64,000 nucleotides of DNA from Fundicoccus sp052116145. Lineage in GTDB: Bacteria > Bacillota > Bacilli > Lactobacillales > Aerococcaceae. Under the pieces are notes generated by a model. That model saw nothing but the letters and a program-made list of their open reading frames with translations. It made no database searches and was not told where the DNA came from. The position numbers and the translations under genes are program-made. Each line of letters begins with the position of its first letter. Within the stretch, counting starts at the first letter, position 1. Shown piece by piece: positions 15,500 through 25,593 of this stretch. The stretch lies in assembly GCF_052116145.1 (NCBI RefSeq), contig NZ_JBQKLQ010000008.1, positions 84,465-148,464 of the forward strand, read 5' to 3'.

Positions 15500-16921
15500 T
15501 TATTCGTAGTATAAAAATTCCATCCCTACTTCTAATGGGTCGACGAATTCATAACCTTGATCGAGTAAATCTGGGATAATGAGTTCAAGTGAATCAACCG
15601 TCGATTGGTGCTTATCATGCATTAAAATAACCGTATGCGGCAACATATTGGCAGCAACGTTTTCGTAAATTAAGTACGCATCATCGCTAATCCAATCTTC
15701 AGAGTCTACATTCCAAATAACAGACTCCAATTCGGGAAATAGATTGACGACACGAGCGCCCCCTGCCCCATATGGCATACGATACATTGTCGGTGTGACA
15801 CCCGTCGCATCAAATATAACGTCTTGCGTTTGATTGATTTCCTTCAATACTTCCTCATCTGAAATTTCAGCCAAATTCGGATGACCAAAGGAATGGTTGG
15901 CAACCATATGACCTTCTTCAACAATTTTCTTAGCTAAATCAGGATGACGTTCCACTTCTTGTCCCAACAAGAAAAACGTTGCTTTTACTTCATATTTGGC
16001 CAATATATCCAAGACTTGTTGTGTGTAAAGTGGATTAGGTCCGTCATCAAAGGTTAACGAAACTAATTTACGTGAATCTAAAATCGATCCACTAAGATTT
16101 TTGGACAAAGTATTACATTTAAACATCGTCTCCAGTAGCGCTTCATCAAACTCCGTTGTCTCAGCTTGTTCTTTAATGACGTCGGCTACCTCCGTTACTT
16201 TATCCTCAAAATCTGATTGGAAAGTTTCAATTGAAGGCTGCCCCTCTAAACGTTCTAGTTCCGTTTCAACTTCGATTAATTGTGGTAAAAGTTCAGTTAA
16301 GTTAACCTCACCTGACAGGTCATTCGGCAATGTTCCCAGTAGTTCTTCAACAGTAGCCACTTCCTCAAGCACCTGCGTCGCTTCAGTATATAGACGATTG
16401 ATTTGTGTAGTTAACTCATCTTCACCCGTTAATTGATGACGGGTACTTATTTCTTGAATTGAAGCGAGCGTTAAATCCTCTTTTAATTTAAGATCGGCTT
16501 GAACGCTCTCTCCTTCAATCACAGCTGTTTCTGTCGCATAAACATTAGACAAAGCCTCAATCGCCAAGAATTTTTGGCGTGCTTCTTGAGCTTTTTGATA
16601 AACAGCTTCTGTTTCCTTTATTCCTAAGTAATCAACTTTTTCAACCGTGTCTTCAATCATTTCACGAGTCACATCTGGATTTAAATAATCCTGTTGCTCA
16701 TTTAAATAGAGTTGTTGGACTGCTGCTTGAACTTCCTGTGTATTAAATTGCGCTGAATCCGAAGGGATAAACATCGCAGCAGCTACACAAACAAGCAAAC
16801 CCAATCCTATCACCACAATCTTACTTATCAAATTGCGCTTCTTTCGCTCTTGACTTGCTCGGCGTGATACTCTACTCTCAGCACCATCTGTATGTGACAC
16901 ATTCAACAACTCCCTTAACAA
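15500..16921 (-). CDS. Membrane-anchored polysaccharide deacetylase (NodB domain)
   Basis: 473 residues. Residues 1-30 are basic, 33-50 form one membrane segment (SKIVVIGLGLLVCVAAAMFI), then about 230 residues of acidic, helical, probably coiled-coil sequence. A C-terminal NodB domain begins near residue 283. All catalytic motifs are present: TFDDGPN (motif 1), HSFGHPNL (zinc His pair), RMPYGAGG (motif 3), DSEDW (motif 4) and ILMHD (motif 5). Such enzymes remove acetyl groups from peptidoglycan or other N-acetylhexosamine polymers outside the cell, for example PgdA in lysozyme resistance. A close paralogue lies at 61145-62713. Substrate not determinable from sequence. Confidence 0.92.
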   Translation of the reverse strand: MLRELLNVSHTDGAESRVSRRASQERKKRNLISKIVVIGLGLLVCVAAAMFIPSDSAQFNTQEVQAAVQQLYLNEQQDYLNPDVTREMIEDTVEKVDYLGIKETEAVYQKAQEARQKFLAIEALSNVYATETAVIEGESVQADLKLKEDLTLASIQEISTRHQLTGEDELTTQINRLYTEATQVLEEVATVEELLGTLPNDLSGEVNLTELLPQLIEVETELERLEGQPSIETFQSDFEDKVTEVADVIKEQAETTEFDEALLETMFKCNTLSKNLSGSILDSRKLVSLTFDDGPNPLYTQQVLDILAKYEVKATFFLLGQEVERHPDLAKKIVEEGHMVANHSFGHPNLAEISDEEVLKEINQTQDVIFDATGVTPTMYRMPYGAGGARVVNLFPELESVIWNVDSEDWISDDAYLIYENVAANMLPHTVILMHDKHQSTVDSLELIIPDLLDQGYEFVDPLEVGMEFLYYE

Positions 16922-16965
16922 AATAGTCTTAATAAACTTTTAGTGTATCAAATTACATTATAATT

Positions 16966-17010
16966 GATTTAAGCAAGAATTGAGTGACGAAGCAAATTCT
17001 TGCTTAAATC
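16966..17010 (-). terminator. Long perfect hairpin after the YpfJ-like gene
   Basis: A 15-bp inverted repeat (GATTTAAGCAAGAATT with its complement) with a 13-base loop lies 20 bases after the stop of the metalloprotease gene. The U-run is weak, so termination is likely but not certain. Confidence 0.6.
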
Positions 17011-17029
17011 TTTAGACTTCGTTCGATTA

Positions 17030-17983
17030 TTAATCAATCGAAGTATTAAACGTGTCTCCACCTTCAATTGTTCCACTTTCAAAACCACGCATAAACCATT
17101 CTTGTCTCTGTTGGGACGTGCCATGAGTAAATGAGTCAGGCATTACACGGCCATAGGCTTCTTCTTGCAAAGTATCATCCCCTACAGCATGTGCAGCTTG
17201 CATCGCTTCTTGGATATCGCCTCTTTCGAGAATTCCTTCTCCTTCAACGTAACGTGCCCAAACGCCTGAGAAATAATCCGCTTGTAATTCTAATCTAACA
17301 GTCAAAGCATTCGCTTGTGATTCTGACATTCTCTGTCTTGCTGAATTGAATTCATCCATTGTCCCCAATAAGTTTTGGACATGATGTCCTACTTCATGCG
17401 CAACAACATACGCCATAGCAAAGTCACCTGGTGCGTCATATTGATTAGTTAAATCACGATAGAATTGTAAATCAATATACAGTGTTTCGTCTGCCGGACA
17501 ATAAAACGGCCCCACTTGAGTCGTTCCAAAACCACAACCTTCAGTCTCAACACTGCCAGAGAATACAACCAGTGTCGGATAACGATATTCTAACCCATAC
17601 CTTTCAAATTCTTGTGCCCAAAAGTCTTCCGTACTCCCTAGAACAGCGGATAAAAATTCATACTCTGCATCTGTTGTATCTGCAGCTAGTGAATCGTTCT
17701 GCAATACGTCTTCTTGACGTTGTGTTTGTGACACGTTATTGTCTGTGTTAAACCCTAGATCAAACAAGCCACTACCACCACCACCTATCAACATAAAGGC
17801 AACAACTGCAATGAGGATCCATTTACTCTTGCCACCTGAACCCAGTAACAGCCACAGTAAACTAGAGCCCATGCCACCGCTACGGTTACTACCACCACCA
17901 AAGTTCGGCATTGAGTTTCGACTACCTCTTTGACCACGTCTGTCCTTTATGTTTCGACTTTTCCTTAAATCTTCCCATTTCAT
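17030..17983 (-). CDS. YpfJ-like neutral zinc metallopeptidase
   Basis: 317 residues from the ATG at 17983, which has AAGGAGG seven bases upstream; a GTG two codons earlier is too close to that site. A basic Gly/Ser/Arg-rich cytoplasmic N-terminus (residues 1-45) is followed by one membrane segment (about 50-70, WILIAVVAFMLIGGG). An extracytoplasmic domain then carries VVAHEVGHHVQNLLG (HExxH zinc motif, about residue 200) and LELQADYFSGVWARYVEG with the third ligand. This is the YpfJ/KPN_02809 family (COG2321), whose substrates are unknown. Confidence 0.9.
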   Translation of the reverse strand: MKWEDLRKSRNIKDRRGQRGSRNSMPNFGGGSNRSGGMGSSLLWLLLGSGGKSKWILIAVVAFMLIGGGGSGLFDLGFNTDNNVSQTQRQEDVLQNDSLAADTTDAEYEFLSAVLGSTEDFWAQEFERYGLEYRYPTLVVFSGSVETEGCGFGTTQVGPFYCPADETLYIDLQFYRDLTNQYDAPGDFAMAYVVAHEVGHHVQNLLGTMDEFNSARQRMSESQANALTVRLELQADYFSGVWARYVEGEGILERGDIQEAMQAAHAVGDDTLQEEAYGRVMPDSFTHGTSQQRQEWFMRGFESGTIEGGDTFNTSID

Positions 17984-18016
17984 GTACACCCCTCCTTAAG
18001 TGATTTTTTTCTTCTT

Positions 18017-19579
18017 TTATACAAATGGCGCTAATATTCTAAGAAACGAATCCCATAATTCTCCTAAGAAATTTGTTCGCGTATCTTCTAAGTAAATTTC
18101 TTGCGATTCTGCTTGTGACTCTAAAAAATCTTGCTTAATAACATCAACCACAGGATGATAATATAGCATTGTGCTCGTTTCAAAATGCAAATATAACGAA
18201 CGATAATCCAGATTAATTGTGCCAATCGAAGCTATCTTATCATCACAGACAAAAGTCTTCGCATGTAAAAACCCTGGTGTATACTCATAGATTCTTACTC
18301 CAGCCTCAAGTAAAGGCGCATAGTAAGATTGAGTCATCCGGTAAACTGCTTTTTTATCTGGTGTACCTGGCGTCAATAAGCGTACATCCACACCTCTTTT
18401 AGCAGCTAGCGTTAGAGCTTGTTGAAGCTCGTAAGAAATAACTAGGTAAGGTGTGTAAATATACACATAATCTTGCGCGATATTGAGAATATCACGATAA
18501 ACATTTTCACCCAACGCTTCATCATCCAATGGCGAATCACCAAAAGGCTGAACAAAGCCTTTTGCCAAAACCGCTTCTTTACTATCCATCAATTGGTTTG
18601 TCTGCAAACGGACTTCTTTATTTATAAATTTATCATAACTTTCATCCGTTGGATAAAATGCGTTCCACATATCTAAAAAGAGCGTCGTTAAGTTCCAAAT
18701 TGCAGGTCCTTGGAGTCTGATCATATTGTCTTTCCAGTAACCAAAGCGATCAATCGTATTAATATACTCGTCTGCTAAGTTTAAACCGCCCGTATAAGCA
18801 ATGGTACTATCAATTTCAATGATTTTTCTATGATCACGGGTATTATAAGCCAAGGTTAAATTCGGTTTAATCGGATTAAACTTTAACGCTTTGATGCCGA
18901 TTTCTTCCATCTGTTTGTCGAAGTTGCTTGGTAAGCGCATCAAGCAACCAAAATCATCATAAATTAGGCGGACATCGACGCCTTCCGCCGCTTTTTTCTT
19001 TAATACATTAAAAATTGCGTCGGACATTTGTCCCCCTTCAATAATAAAGAACTCTACAAATATATGATTTTGAGCACTCTCTAAGTCTCTAATAAGTGTC
19101 TCCATCATTGACTCACCGCTTGGAAAATATTCCACGTCTGTATTCGAATAAACTGGCATATTAGCATAATTATTAATATAGTTTGCTAAACTTCCTACTC
19201 GAAAATCGTGTTCCAATAAGGCCTCATTAGCATTAGGTACTTCATACATTTTATCTAAGTCTTTATGAACTTGTTCTTGAATTTTTTTAGACATTTTGCG
19301 TGCGGGTCTCTTATTACCAAATAAGAAATAAAATAAGCCACCAAAAACCGGAAATAGTGAAATTAGAATAATCCAACTCATCCGATAGGCAGGAGATTCA
19401 TTTTTAATCACAAGATATAAAATCATCCCTACTGAAAATAGTGTTAAAAGAATATTTAACCACACTGAATACGCTAACAGATTATTGAATGTTATAATTA
19501 ACCAGACAATTTGAATGATGAAAATGATCATCAGTAACGCAGCCTTAATCGAACGTGTTCTTGGCCTAGGCAACTTCAT
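18017..19579 (-). CDS. cls: Cardiolipin synthase
   Basis: 520 residues. Two N-terminal membrane segments (about 12-60) and a CLS N-terminal domain (AYRMSWIILISLFPVFGGLFY) precede two phospholipase D motifs. HKD motif 1 reads RDHRKIIEIDSTIAYTGGLN (about residue 250) and motif 2 HAKTFVCDDKIASIGTINLD (about 435). The enzyme condenses two phosphatidylglycerol molecules to cardiolipin and glycerol at the membrane. GGAGA lies before the ATG. Length and motif order match Firmicutes ClsA/ClsB. No operon partner on either side. Confidence 0.95.
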   Translation of the reverse strand: MKLPRPRTRSIKAALLMIIFIIQIVWLIITFNNLLAYSVWLNILLTLFSVGMILYLVIKNESPAYRMSWIILISLFPVFGGLFYFLFGNKRPARKMSKKIQEQVHKDLDKMYEVPNANEALLEHDFRVGSLANYINNYANMPVYSNTDVEYFPSGESMMETLIRDLESAQNHIFVEFFIIEGGQMSDAIFNVLKKKAAEGVDVRLIYDDFGCLMRLPSNFDKQMEEIGIKALKFNPIKPNLTLAYNTRDHRKIIEIDSTIAYTGGLNLADEYINTIDRFGYWKDNMIRLQGPAIWNLTTLFLDMWNAFYPTDESYDKFINKEVRLQTNQLMDSKEAVLAKGFVQPFGDSPLDDEALGENVYRDILNIAQDYVYIYTPYLVISYELQQALTLAAKRGVDVRLLTPGTPDKKAVYRMTQSYYAPLLEAGVRIYEYTPGFLHAKTFVCDDKIASIGTINLDYRSLYLHFETSTMLYYHPVVDVIKQDFLESQAESQEIYLEDTRTNFLGELWDSFLRILAPFV

Positions 19580-19688
19580 TTGACGATTCTCCTATCTACA
19601 AGCTTAATTATTTAAGAATACTTAAATTTTATCATAACTAACTGATTCTTTCATCTTTTGGGACTGATCGTTCATCTAAAGTAGAGTC

Positions 19689-19725
19689 AAAAAAGCTACT
19701 AGCAACCATAGGTCACTAGTAGCTT
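19689..19725 (-). terminator. Intrinsic terminator of tkt
   Basis: AAGCTACTAG pairs with CTAGTAGCTT around a 13-base loop, followed on the minus strand by six U, about 15 bases after the transketolase stop. Confidence 0.88.
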
Positions 19726-19741
19726 AAACTCATTGTACTAA

Positions 19742-21745
19742 TTATTTTTTAAATGCATCTGTATAAACTTTTGTGATGTTTTCTGCTGTGAAACCAAAAT
19801 CTGGTAGAACGTCTTTTTCAGGTGCAGATTTACCGAATGTATCAATTCCGTAAGTTACTCCATCAAGCCCTACATATTTAGCCCAACCAAAAGTTGATCC
19901 CATTTCTACTGATAAACGGTTACGAACTGCGTTTGGAAGAACAGATTCTTTGTATTCTGCAGATTGCTCATCGAACAAGTTCGTTGCAGGCATTGAAACT
20001 ACTGATACATCGATTCCTTGTTCTTTTAATTTAGCTTGTGTTTCAACTGCTAATGAAACCTCAGATCCTGCTGCAATTAAGATACCTTCTGGTGTCTCAG
20101 CTTCAGATGGTGAAATCACATACCCACCTTTACGTACGCCTTCTTCAGCAAGTTTATTAGAGTTTGGCAAAACAGGTACGTTTTGACGAGTTAAAACTAA
20201 CATTGTTGGACGAGTTTGAGACTCTAATGCAATTTTCCAAGAGACGAATGTTTCATTCACATCTGCTGGACGCAAAACATTTAAGTTAGGCATCGCGCGG
20301 AAAGCGGCTAATTGCTCGATAGGTTCATGGGTCGGTCCATCTTCTCCAACAGCGATTGAATCGTGAGTCATTACATAAGTAACTGGTAATTCAGAAATTG
20401 CTGACAAACGCACAGCTGCTTTCAAGTAGTCAGTAAAGACGAAGAAAGTCCCTCCGTAAATTCTGTTACCACCATGTAAAGTTGCACCGTTCATCATTGC
20501 TGCCATTGCAAATTCACGAACACCGAACCAAATGTTACGGCCATCGCGCGATTCAGGCATGAAGTCTTCTGATGAGTTGTTCATCGTTTTGTTTGATCCA
20601 GATAAGTCAGCTGATCCGCCCCAGAAGAATGGAACTTTTTCTGCGATGGCTTGGATTGCTTTACTACTTGAGTTACGAGTCGCATCTGCCTTTGTATCTA
20701 CATCAGCAAATGTTAATAATTCATCGTAATCAGCGGGTAATTGACCTGAGAAAGCAAATTTTAAAGCGTCTGCTTTTTCTGGCTCAGCTGCAGCGTAAGC
20801 ATCAAATGCTTTTTCCCACTCAGCATGTGCTTGTTGGCCTCGTTGAGTTACTTTTTCTGAGAATAATTCAGCGGCTTCTGTTGGAACAGAGAATGCTTCA
20901 TGTTCCCAACCGTAAACACCTTTAGTAACTGTCCAGTTGTCAGCTCCTAATGGGTTTCCGTGAACATTCGCCGTTCCCTGTTGCGGTGAACCGTAGCCAA
21001 TAACTGTCTTAATTTCAATTAGTGTTGGTTGTTCAGCATGAGCTTTGGCTGCTTCGATTGCGTCAGAAATTTCATTTAAGTTATTTCCATCTTCAACGCG
21101 TAAATAATGCCAGCCTTGTGCTTCGAAACGACCTTTAACGTCTTCAACGAAAGCTTGATCTAAATCGCCATCTAATGAGATGTCGTTTGAATCATATAAA
21201 ACAACTAGTTTACCTAATTTTTGTTTACCAGCAAATGAAACAGCTTCATATGAAATACCTTCCATTAAATCTCCGTCACCTACTAAAGCGTATGTATAGT
21301 GATCAATAATTTCATGTTCTGGTGTGTTATATAAAGCAGCAGAATGAGTTTCTGCCATTGCCATACCTACAGCTTGAGCGATCCCTTGTCCTAAAGGACC
21401 AGTTGTTGCTTCAACACCATCTGTATGTGTCACTTCAGGATGTCCTGGTGTCGCACTATTCAATTGACGGAAATTCTTTAGGTCTTCGATTGATAGGTTA
21501 AATCCTGCTGTATGTAACAAGCTATACAGTAAAGCAGAACCGTGTCCTGCAGATAATACAAAACGGTCGCGGTTAATCCACTTCGACTGTTTAGGGTTAA
21601 TATTTAAATGTCCTGCCCACAATGCATATGCCATTGGTGCTGCACCCATCGGTAAACCTGGGTGTCCTGAGTTAGCTTGTTCTACTTGGTCAACACTCAA
21701 CGCACGTAAAGTGTTAACAGCAATGATATCTTTTTCGTTAAACAT
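19742..21745 (-). CDS. tkt: Transketolase
   Basis: 667 residues from the ATG at 21745, with AAGGGGGA seven bases upstream; an earlier in-frame ATG at 21775 overlaps the promoter. Thiamine-pyrophosphate enzyme of the non-oxidative pentose phosphate pathway, transferring C2 units between sugar phosphates. Visible: SGHPGLPMGAAPMAYALW (about 25), GPLGQGIAQAVGMA, the TPP motif GDGDLMEGISYEA..., ending DSNDISLDG (about 150-190), GVREFAMAAMMNG and THDSIAVGEDGPTHEPIEQL (about 460), and the C-terminal regulatory domain. Full length for the family. It depends on the thiamine supply served by the operon at 51440-54230. Confidence 0.96.
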   Translation of the reverse strand: MFNEKDIIAVNTLRALSVDQVEQANSGHPGLPMGAAPMAYALWAGHLNINPKQSKWINRDRFVLSAGHGSALLYSLLHTAGFNLSIEDLKNFRQLNSATPGHPEVTHTDGVEATTGPLGQGIAQAVGMAMAETHSAALYNTPEHEIIDHYTYALVGDGDLMEGISYEAVSFAGKQKLGKLVVLYDSNDISLDGDLDQAFVEDVKGRFEAQGWHYLRVEDGNNLNEISDAIEAAKAHAEQPTLIEIKTVIGYGSPQQGTANVHGNPLGADNWTVTKGVYGWEHEAFSVPTEAAELFSEKVTQRGQQAHAEWEKAFDAYAAAEPEKADALKFAFSGQLPADYDELLTFADVDTKADATRNSSSKAIQAIAEKVPFFWGGSADLSGSNKTMNNSSEDFMPESRDGRNIWFGVREFAMAAMMNGATLHGGNRIYGGTFFVFTDYLKAAVRLSAISELPVTYVMTHDSIAVGEDGPTHEPIEQLAAFRAMPNLNVLRPADVNETFVSWKIALESQTRPTMLVLTRQNVPVLPNSNKLAEEGVRKGGYVISPSEAETPEGILIAAGSEVSLAVETQAKLKEQGIDVSVVSMPATNLFDEQSAEYKESVLPNAVRNRLSVEMGSTFGWAKYVGLDGVTYGIDTFGKSAPEKDVLPDFGFTAENITKVYTDAFKK

Positions 21746-21773
21746 AATTTTCCCCCTTCTATCTTTCCACATC

Positions 21774-21802
21774 ATTATAACATGTTCAATCCATTAAGTT
21801 AA
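21774..21802 (-). promoter_or_regulatory. tkt promoter
   Basis: Minus-strand TTAACT (21797-21802), 17-base spacer, TATAAT (21774-21779), about 30 bases before the chosen start codon. This also argues against the ATG at 21775. Confidence 0.65.
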
Positions 21803-21864
21803 TCATTTTTTGACATTTGCCATACCTTTCGACAAATTCCAAAAGATGGCGTTTAGTTTAGTTT

Positions 21865-22710
21865 TTAGAATTCAGCTTCAGATGTCTCATCTAGTTCGTG
21901 TCGATATTTTTTCATTACTTCAGCAAATATTTCAGCAGAAGTTGGTGGCGTGTAAGTAATAGCATTTGCTCCGGCTTCAATCGTTGCTGTGATATCTTCT
22001 CCTGATGGTCCCCCTGTTGCGATGATTGGAACCTCAGGTCCAACTGTATCGCGGATATGTTTCACTAAAGCAACTGTCTCTGCGCCACCTGATATATTTA
22101 ATATATCTGCTCCCGCTTTTAATTTGGACATGAAATCATCATGGAAACTAGAAATGGTGGCAATCAAAGGAATATCAATCGTTTTATTAATTTCTTCTAT
22201 CACTTCGCTTTTCATTGGTGAATTGACGACTACACCATAAGCCCCCATAATTTCTGCTTGGAAGGCTAGCTGAACACTTCGCTGACCAGTTGTTGTTCCT
22301 CCACCAACGCCTGCAAATACCGGAACTGATGATGAATTAATCACTGCTTGCGTAATGGTGCCTTGTGGCGTAAAAGGATAAACCGCCATAACTGATTGAG
22401 CATTACTATTACGAATCACTGCAACATCCGTTGTAAATAATAAAGATTTAATCCGGCTTCCAAAAATCATAATACCTGACGCCTCGTAGATTTCTTTAGG
22501 GACTTCTACAATTCGCCCTCTTAACTGCGATGTATACTCAGGTACTTGTTTACGCCTAGGTTTACTAATGTTTGTTAATACAACATGTTGCTCGTTATGT
22601 TCATCAATTTCAGTTGTTACTGCTTGATAAGGGTTGATATTATAATCAAATTGTTCTATTTTGATTTTATCAACGTTTACTTCTTCTTGCTTAATCTCAT
22701 CTTTTGACAT
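21865..22710 (-). CDS. TIM-barrel (phosphate-binding) protein of unknown function
   Basis: 281 residues. After about 75 residues of variable, charged sequence, the protein reads like a ribulose-phosphate-binding or HisF/IMPDH-type barrel: LLFTTDVAVIRNSNAQSVMA, VPVFAGVGGGTTTGQR, AYGVVVNSPM, IPLIATISS, AGADILNISGGAET, VPIIATGGPSGEDITATIEA and ANAITYTPPTS. The late GG (about residue 238) would bind a phosphate. I recognise no characterised orthologue; in lactic bacteria similar proteins are listed as hydrolases without evidence. AAAGGGGGA precedes the ATG. Stands alone between tkt and the mae-fumC pair. Confidence 0.72.
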   Translation of the reverse strand: MSKDEIKQEEVNVDKIKIEQFDYNINPYQAVTTEIDEHNEQHVVLTNISKPRRKQVPEYTSQLRGRIVEVPKEIYEASGIMIFGSRIKSLLFTTDVAVIRNSNAQSVMAVYPFTPQGTITQAVINSSSVPVFAGVGGGTTTGQRSVQLAFQAEIMGAYGVVVNSPMKSEVIEEINKTIDIPLIATISSFHDDFMSKLKAGADILNISGGAETVALVKHIRDTVGPEVPIIATGGPSGEDITATIEAGANAITYTPPTSAEIFAEVMKKYRHELDETSEAEF

Positions 22711-22864
22711 CGAAATTCCCCCTTTACTTGTCTGTTTAATATTAACGAATATCCAGTCGAATATCTATTAGAACGATACCAACTTAGAAAATGGGATAGC
22801 TTTGAGAGTTTTGATGCCCTCTCTTAGATCGTTGAATTGTCTCTTTATAAAAATAATCGATACA

Positions 22865-24223
22865 TCAGATCATTTTATCCACATCTAGCCAATTATCTAA
22901 ATCAGCTGCATTTGCATATTCTAGTGCCATAGCCGCTTCTTTTAATGTCAGTTCATTAATAAACGCATATTGAGCAATTTTAGCAGCCTTCTCGTAACCG
23001 ATATATGGCGTTAAGTTCGTGACCAGCATTAATGAAGAGTTTACCCAGTCAGTCATTTGGTCGTCATTGACCTGGATACCTACTAAACATTTTTCTCTAA
23101 ATGATTGCATCGCGTCTGACAACAGTGTGACAGATTGTAAAAAATTATAGATAATCACAGGTTTATAAACATTCAACTCAAAATTCCCTTGGCTTGCAGC
23201 CATTTGAATAGTCACATCATTACCCATGACTTGAGTGACAACCATCGTTAAAGCTTCGGCTTGAGTTGGATTAACCTTCCCTGGCATAATCGAACTTCCT
23301 GGTTCATTAGTCGGTAAGGTAAGTTCACCCAATCCACCTCGAGGGCCGCTCGCTAACCAACGGATGTCATTAGCAATCTTCATTAAATCAGCAGATAATG
23401 CTCGCAAAGTGCCATGGACTACTGACAGTGGCTGATGACTCGTTAAAGCTAGAAATTTATTAGGCTCGCTAACGAATGGATAACCCGTCATACTAGCCAA
23501 TTCCATCGAAACGCTCTCTCCGAAATTAGCCGAGGCATTCAGTCCTGTTCCAACGGCTGTCCCTCCAATTGCCAGTTTTAATAAACGTTCATTATTTGAG
23601 CGAATCATATCAAGGCTACCCTCTATCATTCCTTTCCAACCACTCACTTCTTGTCCAAACGTAATCGGTGTAGCATCTTGTAAGTGAGTGCGACCTAACT
23701 TAATTTTATCGATCGTCCGTCGCATCCAGATATCTAACTCACTTATCCATGCTTCTAATTCTGGCAATAGTCTTTTTGTCACCTGAGAGTATGCTGCCAT
23801 ATGCATGGCAGTAGGAAATACATCATTCGAACTTTGCGAAAGATTAACATGATCATTCGGATGAATGGCTAATTCTTTAGACGTTAAATGAGCGATAACT
23901 TCATTAACATTCATATTCGTTTGCGTCCCACTCCCCGTTTGCCATACTGACAGGGGAAAATTCTCCGTGGTCATTTCAGAAGTTTCTTGTAAGTTTTGAC
24001 AGACCTCTTGAATACTTTCACTGATATCTTTCGAAAGCTTCCCTTCTTTTTGATTCACTACCGCGCAAGCTTGCTTAATTTGAATTAAAGCTTTAATAAC
24101 TGGTAATGGCATTTTTTCATCACCAATTTTAAAATTTTCTAAACTCCTTTGCGTTTGAGCGCCCCATTTAGCCTCTTTAGCTACTCTGACTTCACCTAAG
24201 GAATCCATTTCTATTCTATCCAT
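22865..24223 (-). CDS. fumC: Fumarate hydratase class II
   Basis: 452 residues from ATG 24223, preceded by GAAGGAG six bases upstream. This start overlaps the stop of the malic enzyme gene by eight bases (ATGGATAG), so the two are translationally coupled. Family signature GSSIMPGKVNPTQ (about residue 310), TGSGTQTNMNVNEVIAHL (about 90), SSNDVFPTAMH and GRTHLQDATPITFGQE (about 180, catalytic His) are intact. It interconverts fumarate and malate; with malic enzyme this makes a fumarate-to-pyruvate route. An in-frame upstream ATG at 24283 lacks a ribosome site. Confidence 0.95.
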   Translation of the reverse strand: MDRIEMDSLGEVRVAKEAKWGAQTQRSLENFKIGDEKMPLPVIKALIQIKQACAVVNQKEGKLSKDISESIQEVCQNLQETSEMTTENFPLSVWQTGSGTQTNMNVNEVIAHLTSKELAIHPNDHVNLSQSSNDVFPTAMHMAAYSQVTKRLLPELEAWISELDIWMRRTIDKIKLGRTHLQDATPITFGQEVSGWKGMIEGSLDMIRSNNERLLKLAIGGTAVGTGLNASANFGESVSMELASMTGYPFVSEPNKFLALTSHQPLSVVHGTLRALSADLMKIANDIRWLASGPRGGLGELTLPTNEPGSSIMPGKVNPTQAEALTMVVTQVMGNDVTIQMAASQGNFELNVYKPVIIYNFLQSVTLLSDAMQSFREKCLVGIQVNDDQMTDWVNSSLMLVTNLTPYIGYEKAAKIAQYAFINELTLKEAAMALEYANAADLDNWLDVDKMI

Positions 24224-25415
24224 GAAAAGCTCCTTCGCTGGCTTTAGTGGCAACTCCAGTGTCGATTGCTGCTTGAGCGACATACTTAGCCACTTGATTG
24301 GCTACGCTTTTATTTAAAGCGTCAGGAATAACGTATTCTTCGGATAATTCCTCATCAGTCACCATATCTGCGATGGCTTTGGCTGCCGCAAATTTCATCT
24401 CTGGATTAATTGTTGTCGCCCTAACAGATAAGCTTCCTTTAAAAATACCTGGAAAAGCTAACACATTATTAATCTGGTTTGGAAAATCTGAACGTCCAGT
24501 TCCAACAACTTTTGCCCCAGCCTCTTTTGCTTCATGATATAAAATCTCCGGTACTGGATTAGCCATTGCAAAGATAATCGCATCGCGATTCATTGCTTTT
24601 ACCATCTTCTGTGTAACGATTCCACCAATTGATACTCCGATTAAAACATCCGCCCCTTTTAAGGCTTCAGTTAAATCGCCTACCGTTTGATTTGGATTCG
24701 TTCTGCTAGCTAAATCACGTTTGTGATCGATTAGTGGCGCTTTTCTATCTAAACTTAAAATTCCATGTTCATCACACACAATAACATGTTCAACGCCTAA
24801 ATCTAATAACATATTAACTATCGCTGTCCCAGCTGCTCCCGGTCCGTTTAAAACTACTTTGATTTCATTTAATTGTTTATGAACTAACCGTAAACTGTTT
24901 AGAATACCTGCTGTAACAACAATCGCAGTTCCATGTTGGTCATCATGAAAAACAGGTATTGGTAATAAGCTATCTAACCTTTTTTCAATTTCAAAACATC
25001 GTGGAGAAGAAATATCTTCTAAATTAATACCGCCAAATGTAGGGGCAATATTAATAATGGTTTGAATAATTTCTTCTGTTTCTTTCGTATCTAAACAAAT
25101 CGGAAAGCCATCTATTCCTGCAAATTCTTTCAAAAGAATCGCTTTACCTTCCATTACTGGCATGGCTGCTTCAGGACCAATATCACCTAAGCCAAGAACT
25201 GCAGTACCGTCCGTAATAACCGCAACAAGATTACCTTTGGCTGTGTATTTATAAGCATCTTCTTTATTTTCTGCAATTTTTTTGCATGGTTCCGCAACTC
25301 CAGGTGTATAAGCTAACGCTAAATCCTCACGTGTATTGATCGCTACTTTACTCTCAACTGAAATTTTGCCTTTCTTTTCTTGATGCAAAGCTAAACTTTT
25401 CTCTATCATATCCAA
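24216..25415 (-). CDS. NAD(P)-dependent malic enzyme
   Basis: 399 residues, short bacterial type without a phosphotransacetylase domain. It decarboxylates malate to pyruvate. Seen: YTPGVAEPCKKIAENKEDAY (about 34), VAVITDGTAVLGLGDIGPEA, GKAILLKEFAGIDGFPICLD, a GGINLEDISSPRCFEIE block, FHDDQHGTAIVVTAGILNSL (metal site, about 158), Rossmann region VLNGPGAAGTAIVNMLLD and MANPVPEI. A TTG at 25415 follows GAAGGG at suitable distance; an ATG two codons later is the alternative. First gene of a two-gene unit with fumC. Confidence 0.94.
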   Translation of the reverse strand: MDMIEKSLALHQEKKGKISVESKVAINTREDLALAYTPGVAEPCKKIAENKEDAYKYTAKGNLVAVITDGTAVLGLGDIGPEAAMPVMEGKAILLKEFAGIDGFPICLDTKETEEIIQTIINIAPTFGGINLEDISSPRCFEIEKRLDSLLPIPVFHDDQHGTAIVVTAGILNSLRLVHKQLNEIKVVLNGPGAAGTAIVNMLLDLGVEHVIVCDEHGILSLDRKAPLIDHKRDLASRTNPNQTVGDLTEALKGADVLIGVSIGGIVTQKMVKAMNRDAIIFAMANPVPEILYHEAKEAGAKVVGTGRSDFPNQINNVLAFPGIFKGSLSVRATTINPEMKFAAAKAIADMVTDEELSEEYVIPDALNKSVANQVAKYVAQAAIDTGVATKASEGAFHG

Positions 25416-25518
25416 CTATATCACCCTTCTTTAATGTGTTAATTTCATATTCATTATAACAGAGGTTACTTAAAAATAGATGTATTCGTTTACATTTTAA
25501 TAAAAGGATTATCGACAC

Positions 25519-25564
25519 AAAAATAAGCTGACTGCTAGGGTTTATTTCCTTTGCTCATCAGCTC
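25519..25564 (-). terminator. Probable terminator after the ArsR-family gene
   Basis: AGCTGA pairs with TCAGCT across a loop of about 25 bases, followed by UUAUUUUUG on the minus strand, 30 bases beyond the stop at 25594. Confidence 0.5.
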
Positions 25565-25593
25565 GTTCATTTACTTATTTACTTTAAATGAGT